From Paralichthys olivaceus (Eukaryota > Chordata > Actinopteri > Pleuronectiformes > Paralichthyidae), in assembly GCF_024713975.1 (NCBI RefSeq), contig NC_091116.1, positions 14,667,682 through 14,731,681 of the forward strand: a stretch of DNA of 64,000 nucleotides, read 5' to 3'. Made by a program: the position numbers and the translations under genes. The notes below the pieces were generated by a model, which saw nothing but the letters and a program-made list of their open reading frames with translations, did not search any database and had not been told where the DNA came from. Positions 23,601-37,260 of the stretch are shown here, piece by piece. The first letter of the stretch is position 1; the number at the start of each line of letters is the position of its first letter.

Positions 23601-26600
23601 CTATCTTCGCCCTCTCTCGTTGCCCCGCCCCCTTCGTCCTCTCCCTCGTCGAGGTGGGGAGCAGTGGGTCAGGGAGGCGGGGCTCAGACCTGTCCGTCGA
23701 AGGCCTTCTCTTCTAGTTGGAGGGGGTGTGGCCTGAGCCCTGGTTCTTCGCTTGGAGGGTGGTGGGTGTGTCCTCTCCCTTCTCAACCCTCTCCCCTGCT
23801 CTGACCTATTGTGAGGTCGCGGGGGGGGTGTTTTAGATGTCTGACTCCGCCTCCTGACTGTATCCCCACTAAGTGTGCTCAGGAGAAACGGAGGTTCATC
23901 TGAAGTGTGACCTTTGACCCTTGAGGACCCTGCCGAGCCCTCCCCTGGCGTTCTGTCTGTGTTCAGGTCTGTACTCAGACTTCGAAACAGCTGACGGACG
24001 CAGGGTGGTGGGGGGGCCGAGGAGGCGGGGCCTTGGCGCCATGGGAAGCCTTTGGGGGGGTTCTTAAGGATGCGATTGGTGCTGGAGTCGTAGAACCTGA
24101 CAGGAAGCCGTTTGTATTTGACCTTTACCCCCTGCAGGTCCAGCGGACGCCTCTTCTTCCTGCAACGTTTGGGGGCAGAGCCAAATGACGTTGTGCAGGT
24201 GGGGGCAGGGCCTGAGGGGGAACACAGCAGGTAGACCAGAGAAGTGCAAGGCTGCACAGGTGTGACGATGTTGGAGTATGATGCAGGGAGACAGCGCCAC
24301 ATCTGCACCTCAGGCGTCCTTTCTGCTGCATCCTGATTAGCTGCAGGGAAACTGGAGGGTGGGGTCTCAGCTGGTTGACGGACACCCGGGACCACCAATC
24401 TGACCGTTTGCGTGCCATGACTGACTTTAACCACCTGAAGAGACAAGAACAGGTGAGATGTTTGTCTTTCAGCTGAAACAGCGTGTCAGGTGTCCGACTC
24501 ACCTGACACCTGGATGCCAACCTGAAGCTCCGCCTCCTTCTCTTCTGCCCATACGTTGAGTCATTGTCATCAGCATCCAATAAGGGCAGTACACCAGAGT
24601 CAGACTCTGCCGCCTTATTCTGACCACCCGCCTTAATGTTTTGGCTCCTCCTTCCGTACCTGAGAGTGATAACATCATCAGAAAAAAAAAAAGCTCAGTG
24701 TTGTTTTATTCATACATTAAATATATTTATATTATTTACTTATATATACACGTCATCAGATGATTTAGAATAACTAATATAGTACAATGGGAGTTAGGGA
24801 TTCTAATCATATGTTCTAATACTTGCATGTATAAATGTTTTTATTTCATGTTAAATAGGAACATGAACAATTACTGTTTAGAAATATAAAACTACATATG
24901 ACTGATCATGTGTTGATGACATCACCTGGCCAGAGACTCGCTGTCGAAGTAACAAATGAATCGTCCTCGTCTGAACTGACCGACCAGTCTCTCCACCTTC
25001 TCCTCGTCCTCCTGCTCGATCTGGGCCCAGGTTTTCCCCCTGAAGGATTCTGGGATAAACGCGGGGGCCGGCAAAATCTCTTCGATGGGCAGAGTCCAGA
25101 ACCCCTGTGTGGCCCCGCCCCCTGCTTTACTGTGGAGGGCGGAGTCAAGCTGGTGTGAGTACACCTGGTCGTCAAGCTGAACCTGGACGTCCATCAGACG
25201 ACCCAGGTCCCGCCCCTCTGCCGAACTCACCTGTACAGGTGCGAGCGACGGCCGCAACGCCACCTGCACAGGTGAGTCCCAGTCATCACTCTGTGTTTCC
25301 ATGGAGACAGGAAGGCTGAAGTGGAAGCTTTCTGTCTCCTCCTGCTGGCAGGAAGTGGATGTGATGCCATGACAGCACATCTGGATCACCTAAGGTGGAA
25401 ACAAGAAACATCTGTAACCACAAAGACATTTGTTCTGACTTTAATGTTCACGCAACCTCAAAGTAATTATTGATTTAATTTACTTAATTATTAAAACTAC
25501 TGAGAATAAATTAAATTAAACAGTTTTAAATAAAGTTGTGTTTGAAGTTCTGTCTACAGTCGTGTGCAAAATGAAAAACGTTCTTTTAGGACATCTCAAT
25601 AAACTTTGGTCAGACCTCCTCGATGGTTTGGTCCAGAGTGTCGCTGCTGTCCGAGAACGCCTTGTCTTTAAACCCCGCCCTCCTGTCTCTCTGCAAGTTT
25701 TGCCAGGGCCTCAGGTCTTTGGGGGAGCGGGGCCCCTGTGCAGCCCCTGGTCCTTGAATAAGGTCTGTATGTGGCGGGGGCCCGGGGCCCCTGGAGGGGG
25801 GTAAGGAGTCAACGCTGGTTTTCCTCCTATTCGTTTTCCTGTGAGCTTTCCTGTGGACGGATTGCGAGGCCTGAAGGTGTGGGAGAGGGGTTTGTGCTGG
25901 TGGGAGTGGCGATTGTGTGTGTTTGAGCCCTTTGGGGATGGCCCCATTGTCCTCACCATCTGTGATTGGTGCAGACAGCCTGTCCTGGATTGCCCCCTTT
26001 GTAACACTATCTTCTGATTGGCTGTGAATGCTGTTGTCTTCCTGCTGATTGGTGGGCTGATATGACGTGTCGTCCGAGCTAAGCAGTTGTTCTCTGGTAC
26101 CTAGCGACCGGCTGTCGTTGTCCAAGAAATGTAGTTCATCAAGCTCCGCCCTTGGTAGCGGAAGGCCGGAGACAGACGGGAGGTCAGCATGAGATGGCCT
26201 GAAGAAGACAGACAGGAGTGAGGTCCCCTGAATCAGGTGACAGACAACTGCGTTCCTTTTGGTTACCTGGGGTCGCTGTAGCGGTGCGGGTGGTGCTGCA
26301 GGACATCCTGCAGGAAACGCTCCAGCAGCGTCAGTTTACTGCAGCTGGTGGTTGCAGAGGGGACGGCGCATCTGGAAGATGTCCTGACTGAATCCAGGTG
26401 TCTGAGACTGGACAGGTGCTGAGACAAGAGTGATCACATTAACATCAGTGACTGATTGGATAGTTGAGGTCATGTGACTCAGGTGTGTGTGTATACCTGT
26501 TCCAGGTTGTTGTACAGGACTCTGCAGTAACCACAGTAACCCTGTCTGCACGGCTGACACCTGGAAGGACCCGGCTCGGACTCCGCCCACATCCTGTCAG

Positions 26601-26871
26601 TCACAGAGATGACATCACCCGTCGCAAACAGCTGAGTTCAGGATGGAGCAATTGATAATGGGATCAATAACAGTAACTGACCAGCAGGGGCAGCGATACA
26701 GGTATGAGTTCACTACTGATCAGTATGAGCTTTTGATCACTGATCACTCACCTGCTGGATGACTCTGTCCTCTTCTGGTCACCTGTCACACACACACACA
26801 CAGTTTATTCAGTGGAAAATGTCAAATGAATTAAGTGTTTAGATTTAACCTCGGTCAGAGGAGTGAGACAT
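23601..26871 (-). CDS. zdbf2: DBF4-type zinc finger protein 2 (short teleost form)
   Basis: Coding exons on the minus strand: 26850-26871, 26752-26782, 26497-26593, 26267-26418, 25616-26198, 24926-25389, 24503-24659 and 23601-24434; frames close to 779 residues. The N-terminus carries RQGYCGYCRVLYNNLEQHL, a DBF4-type zinc finger, followed by LLERFLQDVLQHHPHRYSD. Both closely match remembered mammalian ZDBF2. Later blocks include FRGKTWAQIEQEDEEKVERL, FICYFDSESLARYG and VKYKRLPVRFYDSSTNRIL with CVRQLFRSLS. The C-terminus is very basic (RGRGRRGRGNERGRR). Mammalian ZDBF2 is about 2,350 residues and imprinted; its molecular role is poorly known. The start codon is chosen because its frame reads into the zinc finger. 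An upstream exon (27066-27114) carries another ATG in a different frame, a likely upstream ORF. Confidence 0.86.
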
Positions 26872-28185
26872 CCTGCTGCTGAGTGGTGACCTGACACACA
26901 CATTTGTTTAACTGTTGAAGACCTTTAATAATCGATTATAAACAATAATCAAATCAATGATTAATTTTCTGTGTCAAACAGCAGGCTCAGCACAGGTTAC
27001 CACCTTTCTCACAGTAAAAGGCCTCTGACCTGATTAAAGATCTTTAACGGAGGTGACGTCTCACCTGGAGGCAGAGCAGTCAGTGAAGTGTCTGTCCGAT
27101 CACAGCGCTCCATGCTGTAACCAACAGTAACCAGGTGAGAGGCTCAGGTGGAGAGTCCATGAGCCTGATCAAACAATGATTTTATGATTATTTCAATCTG
27201 ATCTAAATCCTAAAATTAACATTAAACAAATGTGGTATGATTCTACCAGTGATCAGTTGTTATACAGGATAACTGTCTAACCTTTTATCAATTTGTCTTT
27301 CATTTTAAAATCATTGAAGGTGGATCAATATTTATAACGTAAAGTCTAATTGTTAATTAACAAACCTGCTCATAAATGTAAATATTAAGTATTAAGTTTT
27401 TCTTTTTCAGCTTTGACCAATCACAGCTCAGCTCTTCCTGCTCCCGAATGGTCCATTATCTCGATGTTACCTGCGATGACACCTTTCACTTTAACCCGCT
27501 TCATTAAACCATTTAACTCAGTTAACCCGGGCTAACAGTAACCATGGTGACGCTGCAGGTGACGTGGCTCTGCCGTTATGACTGTTGTTAGCAGGTGGCT
27601 AACTGTTAGCATGCTGTTAGCTGAGTGGCAGGTGCACAGAGGAGGTGATGAGCTGGTTTAGATCAGTGACGCAAAGATTCAATAATCGATCATCGATTAG
27701 TTTGTTTACCTGCAGGTGTTTGTTTACTTTCACAAATCAAAAGCTTCTTCCGCGCGCTGCTCCGCCACTCTGTTTAGTTTCCGGTCTGTTTCTTCTTCTG
27801 CTGTACAAATTCAGGTAGAGCGACACTGTGGCCCTGCTGCAAAGGTGCTGCCATCCTCGGCCAGAGCGGGAACTACAATCTCTAAACATTTTATTTAAAA
27901 TGGTTTAATGCAGATTAAGATGAACAGTTCTCCGATGTGATAAGAGTTTAAACTTGGACAGTTTGTAGGTTTTAGCTTTATTTAAATGTGACTCATTACA
28001 CATCTACTTGAACAGATGAAGGCGTTGCATTTAAATATTAATACTGTAACATACAAAGGTAAAATAACTTTTATAAACTTTTAGATTCTTTTTGGTGACA
28101 TTTATTATGTAAAAATGACGACAACTTCACTTTGTGCTCAAGGGCTTTTTTTTTTTCTTCTCTCTTTATTATCAACATGTTAGTT
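26872..28185. other. zdbf2 5' exons/promoter and eef1b2 3' flank
   Basis: Probable zdbf2 untranslated sequence: the rest of exon 26850-26890, and exon 27066-27114 bounded by TTACAG and GTGAGA on the minus strand. A moderately GC-rich stretch at 27730-27880 could be the zdbf2 promoter. The eef1b2 poly(A) signal AATAAA (minus) is at 27977-27982, with a nearer one at 28165-28170. No other gene is seen. Confidence 0.5.
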
Positions 28186-30265
28186 TCAGATCTTGTTGAA
28201 CGCTGCGACATCCATCGACTGAACGAAATCTTCGAAGGCAGTAATGTGTTCCTCCAGGAGGTCTGTGCCCACCTGGATATACAAAATAAAAGCTTCAGGT
28301 AACAAACGCAACAAAACAAGGGACTTCTGTGAGGAAACTCAAAACTGTACAGAAAAGGTAGTCGGTTTAATTTATTCACCTTGTCATCTTCGACAACGCA
28401 GCCAATCTGCAGCTTCTTGATGCCGTAACCCACAGGAACCAGTTTGGCTACAAGAAACAAGTCAGAGCAGACCAATAAGTGATCCATATCTTAATCTGAG
28501 CAGAAGATATTTGATTTTATCTGCAGGGTTTTCAGATCTTTAAGTTTCCATCACGTATTCAGCCGAAAGATGGTGTAATAGATCATCATCAGTTCTGTTG
28601 TCACTGATCAATAACATGTACTAGTAATGTATTATTGCAGTAATGTTCTTACATTGTCCCCAGATGAGCCCGTCCATCTGTATACTGCGGACACACTCCT
28701 CCAGTTTCGCCATGTCCGTCTCATCATCCCACGGCTTCACATCCAATAGGATCGAAGATTTGGCGATGAGGGCGGGCTCTGAAGAGGAGACAGGAGCATG
28801 TTACCACAGCAACCACTCTACACTACAAGACTAATTAGCTGCTGAGACTCTCATCAGGTAAATATGGTGTCCATCAGACATTCAGCCGAAAGATGGTGAT
28901 TGGTTCATCATAAAGAGTCAGACGAGCATCATGTGATTCTGATAGTTTGTCTGAAAACGATCAAAAAAAAAAAAATATATATATATATATATATATTTTT
29001 TTTTTTTGATCGTTAGAAAAAACCATTATATATATATATATATAATTAATGCGACTGGCTGTGATGTAACTTACTCTTGGCTTTCTTGGCAGCGTACTCT
29101 GCCAGACGCTCCTCCTTCAGTCTGGCTGCCTCTGAATCATCCTGTGAAACAAAACCCAGGTCTAAGATCACAGGTGAGTTCACATGGTGATCAATGACAT
29201 CACTGTGACCTTTATATCATCAACGATCTCACCTCCTCGTCAGAGCCGAACAGGTCGATGTCATCATCATCCTCCTCCTCCTCCTCATCCTTTGAGATGG
29301 CGGCAGAGCTGGAGGTGGTGTCGGGCATGGCTGCAGGTCCGTACTGACCCAGAGGTTTCTTCACACCTGGAAGACTGACAGGAGACACCGCTGACATCAC
29401 TCCTCTAACCCCCCCCTCCCAAAAAAACCAACAACATCACTCCTTTAACCCCAACAACAGTGTTGTCCTCACCTGTTCTTCTGGCTCTGGTAAGATTTGA
29501 TGTGGTTGTACCAGCGGAGGGCATGACACAGGTCAGCTGAGGGCGGCGTCGAGATGGCGTCAAAGACGGCTACATCAGCCTGAGAGGGAACAAACCTGAG
29601 GACAAAACAAACTTGTCACTGAATGCTGTCACACTTCAGCTGCTCTCCATCAATCAACATTTAAATAAACTGCACAACTTAGTAACCATAGTGTTAAGTG
29701 GTGGTTTGTGAAGTCATCTGAAAATCTGTCAACTCAGTTTTTATATATTACACTTAAAAGTTCTTATATCTACAACTATAACTAGTTATTAAGTGATATC
29801 ATATATTCATATATTTATTAAAAGTGTCCTCTGATCTGTTTAAACCTTCAGTCTGTTAAAGACACGTAGCATCACTTAGCCTGTTAGCACCATGTGGCTT
29901 CATGCTAACGTTGACGTGTAGCTACTTGTAACCTCAAGAATTATGTTATCATGTGAACTGGTCTGACGTCACTTCTTCTTCACTCAACGTGAAACACGAA
30001 TATTTCATTATGTTCGATTTATTTCTCTTCATTTAAAACATTTAGCTACATCTAACGCTAGCTAACAGTTAGCTGTTAGCTAACAGCAGATCGGAGCCAA
30101 GATGGCGGCGCCGGCAGCAGCACAGCTGCAGTTTCTAATGTTTGCTCCTGTTTTGTCTCGTCGGCTCTGCCTCGGATCGACTCACCCTTCGATGTAGCTT
30201 CGCTCCAGCAGGAAGTCATTCAGCACTTTGAGCCCGGAGGCTGATTTCAGGTCACCGAAGCCCAT
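28186..30265 (-). CDS. eef1b2: Translation elongation factor eEF1B beta subunit (eEF1B2)
   Basis: Exons on the minus strand: 30186-30265, 29473-29595, 29233-29374, 29075-29141, 28653-28778, 28380-28447 and 28186-28272; frames close to 230 residues. This is the guanine-nucleotide exchange subunit that recharges eEF1A with GTP in the cytosol. Visible parts are the GST-C-like N-terminus ([15 protein letters not shown]...), the acidic linker ([20 protein letters not shown]) with the usual serine phosphosite context, and the catalytic C-terminal domain ([38 protein letters not shown], and the terminal MDVAAFNKI). The promoter has a TATA box and a pyrimidine tract typical of TOP mRNAs. Two introns carry C/D snoRNAs, as in mammalian EEF1B2, which hosts SNORD51. 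Confidence 0.97.
28553..28612 (-). ncRNA. SNORD51-like C/D box snoRNA, copy in eef1b2 intron 5
   Basis: On the minus strand the guide CACCATCTTTCGG directly precedes a D box CTGA (28562-28559). This guide is complementary to the 28S rRNA run CCGAAAGATGGTG. An internal D'/C' region (ACTGATGATGATC) lies upstream, while the 5' C box (near TTGATCAGTGACA) is weak. Mammalian EEF1B2 hosts SNORD51 with the same guide as I remember it. The boundaries are approximate. Confidence 0.6.
28876..28943 (-). ncRNA. SNORD51-like C/D box snoRNA, copy in eef1b2 intron 4
   Basis: On the minus strand the order is: C box ATGATGC (28932-28926), D' CTGA (28921-28918), C' ATGATGA (28911-28905), guide ATCACCATCTTTCGG, and D box CTGA (28885-28882). 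CAGA and TCTG can pair as a short terminal stem. The guide matches 28S rRNA CCGAAAGATGGTG, predicting 2'-O-methylation five bases upstream of the D box. This copy has better boxes than the one in the next intron. Confidence 0.72.
28956..29014. repeat. Near-perfect 59-bp palindrome in eef1b2 intron 4
   Basis: AACGATC followed by 13 A, an alternating TA core of about 20 bp, 12 T and GATCGTT. The whole is self-complementary and could form a hairpin or cruciform. It lies between the intron-4 snoRNA and the acceptor side of exon 4. It may be a small inverted-repeat element or a TA microsatellite that arose inside one. Confidence 0.9.
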
Positions 30266-30294
30266 AATGACGAGGAGGAGGGCAAGGAGCCGTC

Positions 30295-30345
30295 GGAGGA
30301 GGAAGAAGAAGAAGGAGGGAGGAGGCGCGAAGAGACGAATTTATA
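30295..30345 (-). promoter_or_regulatory. eef1b2 TATA box and TOP-like pyrimidine tract
   Basis: On the minus strand GGGTATAAATTC (TATAAA at 30345-30340) is followed about 20-25 bp later by a long pyrimidine run of C and T (about 30322-30295). That is the usual arrangement of 5' TOP mRNAs for translation factors. The exact start site is inferred. Confidence 0.6.
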
Positions 30346-30493
30346 CCCGGAGATAGACCCCTCCTCAGCGGGCAGCGCTCCTCCTCCTGCCCGCTGAACC
30401 TGGCGCTCCTCAACAGTAAATACAAACTTTACGTTTCATCCATTGAAATGAAGAAATACAAAGAAACACACTGATTATTTACTACACACATAG

Positions 30494-30497
<4 letters not shown>

Positions 30498-30531
<34 letters not shown>
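30498..30531. repeat. AT microsatellite between eef1b2 and arl11
   Basis: About 16 AT dinucleotides followed by a short GT run, in the space between the two divergent genes. Confidence 0.95.
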
Positions 30532-30539
<8 letters not shown>

Positions 30540-30868
30540 ATATAACTCTGTTTACCTGTATATTTCTTGTTGTTTATGTGTTTGTTTACAGTTGTTTATC
30601 TGTTTATGATTGTTTGTCTCTGATTCCGTGTCAGAGTGAATCATCTTCAGTTTAGAAACGATCTTCAAACTCACAAGAATGTAGTCTGACCTGTCATATG
30701 GTCACGTGACCTGCTCTGATTGGTTCATTGAGTGTGAAGGTGTGAACACACCTGGGGGATCTTCACAGGTGAGAGTTCAGAGGAAAACAGAAGAAACAGA
30801 AGAAGCAGCAGGTTAAAGAAGAAGAGAAGAAACAGGTGGAAGAAGAAGAGAGAGAGAGAGAGAGAGAG

Positions 30869-32764
30869 ATGGGTCAGGCTCGCTCATCCGCGTGTCCTCA
30901 GGTAAATCTGTTTGCTGAACTTTTCATTTGAAATGTTCTTTAACAACATGAGTCAGAAACACAGTGTCAGCCATGTTGGATCAATGTTAATTCCCATGAG
31001 TTTAATGCTGTTTGATGCTATTGGATCATTGTCGCAGGATTTTGACGTAAAACATCAGCAGGTGGAAAATCAGATATCGCTCAGTTATGGACCATCGATT
31101 GTACACTACCTTTCATGATGCAGTATGGGAAAGAATGAGTGAACTATATAGTGTATACAAATGTCAATAAATGTTTGGAGAGAACTCACGATACAATGAT
31201 TGATGAGACACATTTTTCAAACTTGGCACTGTTTATTGACAATCAGTGAAGCATTGATGGATTATTGATGATTGATTACTTGATCACAGTTGTGTGCTTT
31301 TGTGTAAGAAAACAACTGTTTTAAAAGTGATGCATTCACTGACGCATTAAAGTTGTAGGATAAAAAATGAAAACTAACATGTTGACGTCAGGGCGAGCAA
31401 ACAGGAAGCTTCAAAATAAAAGCTGTCGGTAAATAAAATCTGACTCAAACGCTAAGAGTTCAGGTTTTAACCACGACATGAAGAACAACCTGATGATATC
31501 ATCTATAACAGATGTGACATCATCAGTCACACACATCTCAGGTTGCTGTTTGATGTCATCATCATGACATCGTCTTGTCCTTGATAAACTGACGACAACA
31601 AATGGTCAAGTTGATGCTTAAATTTAGAAGAAACTTTGTTTCAAATATTGATTCTGTTAGTTTTAAAGTAAAACCTGAACGTGTATGGGATGAAATATAA
31701 AACTGTTGCTGTGACGCTCAGGTGATTCTGATGGGTCTGGACTCTGCGGGGAAGTCAACTCTTCTGGCTCGACTGCTCACAGGACAGGTGAGATTCTACA
31801 GAGGTGACATGTTACAACAGGAAGTGTGCTTCGATCCAGGTGTCAACCATTACCTTTGACCCTGCAGGTGATGGACACGTCACCCACTATTGGATTCAAT
31901 GTGGGAACATTGGACCTGGACAAGAAGACGTCTCTGACTGTGTGGGACATCGGAGGACAGAAGAGCATGAGACCAAACTGGAGGTAAATCTGTTTACAAA
32001 CAAATAAACTAGAATCATCGTCCTGTGGTTTCAGTCTATGTACATGTCATTGACCTTGACTTCTGAAATTTAACCAGGTCATCTGTGAATCTCGTGGAAT
32101 CTTTGAACTAAATTTGAATAAATTCCCTGAAGCAGTTCTTCAGATATAGTGTTCACAAGAATGTGACGGACCAACAGCCTGAAAACATAATGTCTCTGGT
32201 CACTGGGTGTTGCAGGCACGGAGATGTAACAATCAGTCAACCCATCTCCTCAGGTTCTACCTGGACGACTGTAAGGCACTGGTCTTTGTGGTCGACAGCA
32301 GCAACCCTGGTCGAATGTCAGAGGCTCAGAAAACTCTGAAGAAGATTCTGAGTGAGGAGAAGTTGCGAGGAGTTCCTCTCATGGTTCTGGCCAATAAGAA
32401 AGATCTGCCCAATTCTATGACGATAAGAGAGGTGAGAGACACATCCCATAATAACCAGTTCCAGGTCCTAGTTGCTAGGAAACAAGTATTTATTGGTTTG
32501 GGTTAGGATCCATGGACGAGGAAACTTTGAGAGAGGAAGGTTGAATCATTTACACCTGAACAGACACTAGGTGGAGCTGTTTCCTCTCCCTCCTCCTCTT
32601 ATTCGTCTGTCTCACCCTCTCTCCCCCCCCCTCAGATCTCCAACCACCTCGATCTCCGCAGTTACACCGAGCGCTCATGGGAGATTCAGGCCTGCAGTGC
32701 TCTGAAGGGACTCGGCCTCCAGCAGGCGTTTCTGTCTGTCAATAAACTGATCAAGAAGAGCTGA
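30869..32764 (+). CDS. arl11: ADP-ribosylation factor-like GTPase 11
   Basis: Exons 30869-30901, 31722-31787, 31868-31983, 32254-32431 and 32636-32764; frames close to 173 residues. A small Arf-family GTPase: Gly2 for N-myristoylation (MGQARSS), P-loop GLDSAGKS (residues 16-23), switch I threonine in TSPTIGFNVG, switch II WDIGGQ, guanine-specificity NKKD, and a CSA-like motif (ACSALKGLG). Membrane-associated signalling is the known role of the group. The family alternatives are ARL14 and ARL4. The adjacent ebpl supports ARL11, because human ARL11 and EBPL are neighbours on 13q14. A GA repeat abuts the start codon. The poly(A) signal AATAAA is at 32889-32894. Confidence 0.83.
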
Positions 32765-33204
32765 AGGGAGGAGCTGAAGGGAGCAGGGATGGAGTTTATG
32801 TGAGGAGGAGGTGGAGGAAGAGCATAAATATTTAAACAAACAAAACGTTGTTTTATTGTAATCAACAAATATCCACCTGTCAAGTATTAATAAAGTGTAT
32901 TGATCGATCAGTTGATTGATAATCAAAGGAGGAGTTATGTGTTTTTCTTCTGATGTCGTTTTCTGCCCTGTAAGAGTGACTCAGCAAATCAAAGCAACAG
33001 AATCAATTTGTACTATTTAAATTATGAAGAATTCGAAAGGGTATGTTCTTTATCTAAATAAAAAATAATAATGACAAGAAAAATCGGAATCTAAAAGCAA
33101 TTCCCTAATCAATCATCAGGTTTTCAGTCAGATGTTTTCATTATTGATTGTGGAAACATGGAATGAACTTTAAATGTTGACGTAAACACATTTCTAAACA
33201 CTTG

Positions 33205-35436
<2,232 letters not shown>

Positions 35437-36224
35437 CTGCAGGATGAGGAGGAGGTTGCAGTACTCTATACCGATAATACTACACTCAGTCCACACAGTA
35501 GTATCAACACATCAGTATTACTACTCAGTAGTATGAACACGTGCTGTATTAATACACTCAGTACTACAAACACATGTTTCTATATTCAGTGCTTGTCCTC
35601 TCTGCTCAGCTCTCAGGACTGAACTGTGTCAATGTGGAGTGACGTCCCAGACTCCACCCCTCGCTCTATCTATTGGTCTGTTTGCTTAAAGCCCCGCCCC
35701 GTGAAACAATCCATTGGCAGTGAAAGAGACCATCCCATTACCTGACCCCGCCCACACAGATCAGAAGACACCAGTACAACAGTTCATACTTAGTTGAGAA
35801 ATGTATTTAAAGAATTTAGTTAAAGCCTCACTGTAGTCTCAAGTTTAACAAAGTGGATTGAAAATGATAAACAACAAAACACAAGATGTTTTTATGTTTT
35901 TTATTTTTTGCAGAGTTCAGCTAAGGTTCAAACCTGTAACAGTTCCACAGGTAAAACTCATGAACAGGAAGTTCAGCTACACATAGAGGAAATGTTCTTT
36001 GGCTGCAGTTTTTTGTGTTAAAAAAATAACATTTTTAACCTGAAAACATCAAACTGATAAAACGGATAGATTTTTATTAGTTTTATATTTGATCCGTTTG
36101 TTTAATCACCACTGTTATTAATAGTTTTGTGTCAGTAAGGAATAACCAATCAACAACAGGTTATTGATCAGAATAGAAATCAGCAGAATCGATTGATTTT
36201 TGATGAAAAATATTCAGACAGAAC

Positions 36225-36380
36225 ATCAGGAGAACATAAAGACAGCATAAGGAGAACACTAGTAGAACCTTGAGGGAACATTAGTAGAACATCAGGGGCA
36301 CATTTGGAGAATTAGTTAGGAGAACATTAGTATCGCTTCATGGGAACATTAAAGAAACACTGTCCAATCCGTCAGTGGAA
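36225..36380. repeat. Decayed gaacatnagnagaac repeats
   Basis: Loosely repeated 20-24-bp motifs (agaacatcaggagaacata, gaacattagtagaacatcag, gagaacattagtatcg). Similar decayed motifs occur inside cavin2 introns at 37615-38100 and 38640-38945. Confidence 0.55.
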
Positions 36381-36384
36381 TGTT

Positions 36385-36690
36385 AAAGGGATAGTTGGGG
36401 GGGGGGGGTTGAGTCCACAAAACACTTCTGGAGTTTCAGGGTAAACAGAGTTAGAGCAGAATCCAAGGAACTGAAGTAACTGGAGACAGATTCTTCAGAT
36501 GTAATAAAACAACAGAAAAAACATAACATGCCTCCATATCTGCTCCTGTGCTGTTATCAAGTGTTGTTTATATTTCATAATATAATATATAACATATAAT
36601 TTGACATTTAGACTTGGTGTAAATGACCTCGGTTTGAGTTCAATATGAATGTCGGGGCTTGTGGACACTTGATGACAGAGAGGAATGTGA
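36385..36690. mobile_element. MITE relic related to the dytn intron element
   Basis: Shares with 20083-20435 the segments gagttagagcagaa, gaagtaactggagac, cttcagaYgtaataaaacaa, atgcctccatatctgctcctgtg and caatatgaatgtcggggctt. Part of one arm is rearranged or missing. It has no coding capacity. Confidence 0.6.
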
Positions 36691-37260
36691 GAAGAACGTT
36701 GGCAGGACCTCAATTAAAACAGCTGTCTCAATTGAAATATATTATGTTATTGATCAGCTGATTATTAGTTATTGTGTTTATATCAGTCAGATGAAGTTTC
36801 AGAAAACACTACTAAGCGGTTTCATTCTCAGGTTTTCAGTCAAAGAACAGACGTCATTAAGGACCTGACCAAGAAACAAACGCTTTTAACTTTTGATGAC
36901 GTTATCACATGATCAGATCGTGTGTGTGTGTGTGTGTGTGGATCTCCATCAGTTAAGAAAAATATTGATCACAAAACAAATGTGTGCTCTAAAATATAAA
37001 GAAATCGTTTCACATTTTGATAAATCCTCTTCTTGTTTTTCCCTCACAGTCTTAACTCTAGGCTAAGCAGCTATTTCCACCAGTTTAGAGCCTTAATGTT
37101 GTGGTTTCCTCTTGCTGACATTCTGTCTGCTCTTTGTCATTTATATTAATCAACATTCATACAAATTTACTCAAATTAGCTAAATTATCAATATCAATTT
37201 GAAAATGAGTCTCAGCAAAACAGGAAGACGATTTATCAGAAACTAAATATTAACGAGTGT

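Larger units (their letters stand above)
35437..37260. other. Intergenic ebpl-cavin2 with repeat debris
   Basis: The ebpl promoter side (35440-35760) contains several Sp1-like GC boxes (gccccgcccc). Degenerate gaacattag-type repeats lie at 36225-36380 and a MITE relic at 36385-36690. A GT run lies near 36918-36938. The right end is the cavin2 3' flank. No gene was seen. Confidence 0.55.
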
